Source: CAYMJK01 sp043101635
GTDB taxonomy: Bacteria > Planctomycetota > Phycisphaerae > Phycisphaerales > UBA1924
Direction: 5' to 3'
Length of the DNA: 6,837 nucleotides
NCBI GenBank assembly: GCA_043101635.1
Contig: JBICIE010000083.1
Location: 1 to 6,837 of the forward strand
In this document: piece after piece, positions 6,797 to 6,837 of the stretch
How positions within the stretch are numbered: position 1 is the first letter of the stretch
Layout: each line of letters begins with the position of its first letter
Notes under the pieces: model-generated
The model's input: the letters and a program-made list of their open reading frames with translations, nothing else
Told to the model about the DNA's origin: nothing
Database searches by the model: none
Position numbers and translations under genes: made by a program

Positions 6797-6816
6797 CATC
6801 GCCCTTCCGGGCGATG
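6797..6816. other. 8-bp hairpin near the right end (possible terminator or repeat palindrome)
   Basis: CATCGCCC (6797-6804), loop TTCC, GGGCGATG (6809-6816) is a perfect 8-bp stem, extendable by two G-U pairs in RNA read from the + strand. No U-tract follows on either strand, only TTCC on the + side. It may be the terminator of a leftward-reading or rightward-reading neighbour outside the window, or a repeat-associated palindrome. Nothing else is visible from 6817 to 6837. Confidence 0.5.
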
Positions 6817-6837
6817 TTCCGGATCGGGCGGCTGGGC

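Noticed and set aside
6671..6799. A 43-residue N-terminal extension of the aminotransferase
   Set aside because: It only translates the intergenic repeats and the promoter; family homology begins at MSDTEIPLS.

Overview
The window is GC-rich, densely packed bacterial chromosome: nine protein genes with almost no spare DNA and no gene-free stretch over 300 bases. The GC level, a NuoA tail of the planctomycete type, a Cys-rich DUF2752 protein and small unrecognised lipoproteins suggest Planctomycetota, perhaps the Phycisphaerae. This placement is inference. No rRNA, tRNA, CRISPR array or transposase is visible.

Layout: positions 1-4659 read as one rightward transcription unit of seven genes. 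They are the 3' end of nuoA (cut by the window edge), a DUF2752 membrane protein, a lipoprotein, a sulfotransferase, a second lipoprotein, a degenerate GT-B-like glycosyltransferase and a low-molecular-weight protein tyrosine phosphatase. Gaps are 27, 3, 9 and 8 nt, followed by overlaps of 1 and 4 nt, so translational coupling is likely in the second half. An 82-nt gap holds a -10 box and a good ribosome binding site for an eighth rightward gene, a small eight-stranded outer-membrane beta-barrel protein (4742-5458). It converges on a leftward DegT/DnrJ/EryC1/StrS aminotransferase (5474-6670). A GC hairpin lies between the two, and the aminotransferase stop codon sits in its loop. The last 167 nt contain a probable leaderless promoter for the aminotransferase, two families of short direct repeats and a hairpin.

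Functional reading: sulfotransferase, glycosyltransferase-like protein, LMW phosphatase and sugar aminotransferase together suggest making or decorating a cell-surface glycan, possibly sulfated. The two lipoproteins and the barrel would be envelope partners. The family calls for NuoA, DUF2752, sulfotransferase, LMW-PTP, aminotransferase and barrel are well supported; the shared pathway is inference.

The most interesting observation is that the two unrecognised lipoproteins flanking the sulfotransferase appear to be divergent paralogues. They share a collinear set of landmarks resembling the CsgG/TolB-N type of periplasmic alpha/beta domain and a common C-terminal FY..EER signature. The next most interesting are the roughly 10-nt periodic CGCRGAG repeat at the right end and the apparently leaderless aminotransferase promoter.
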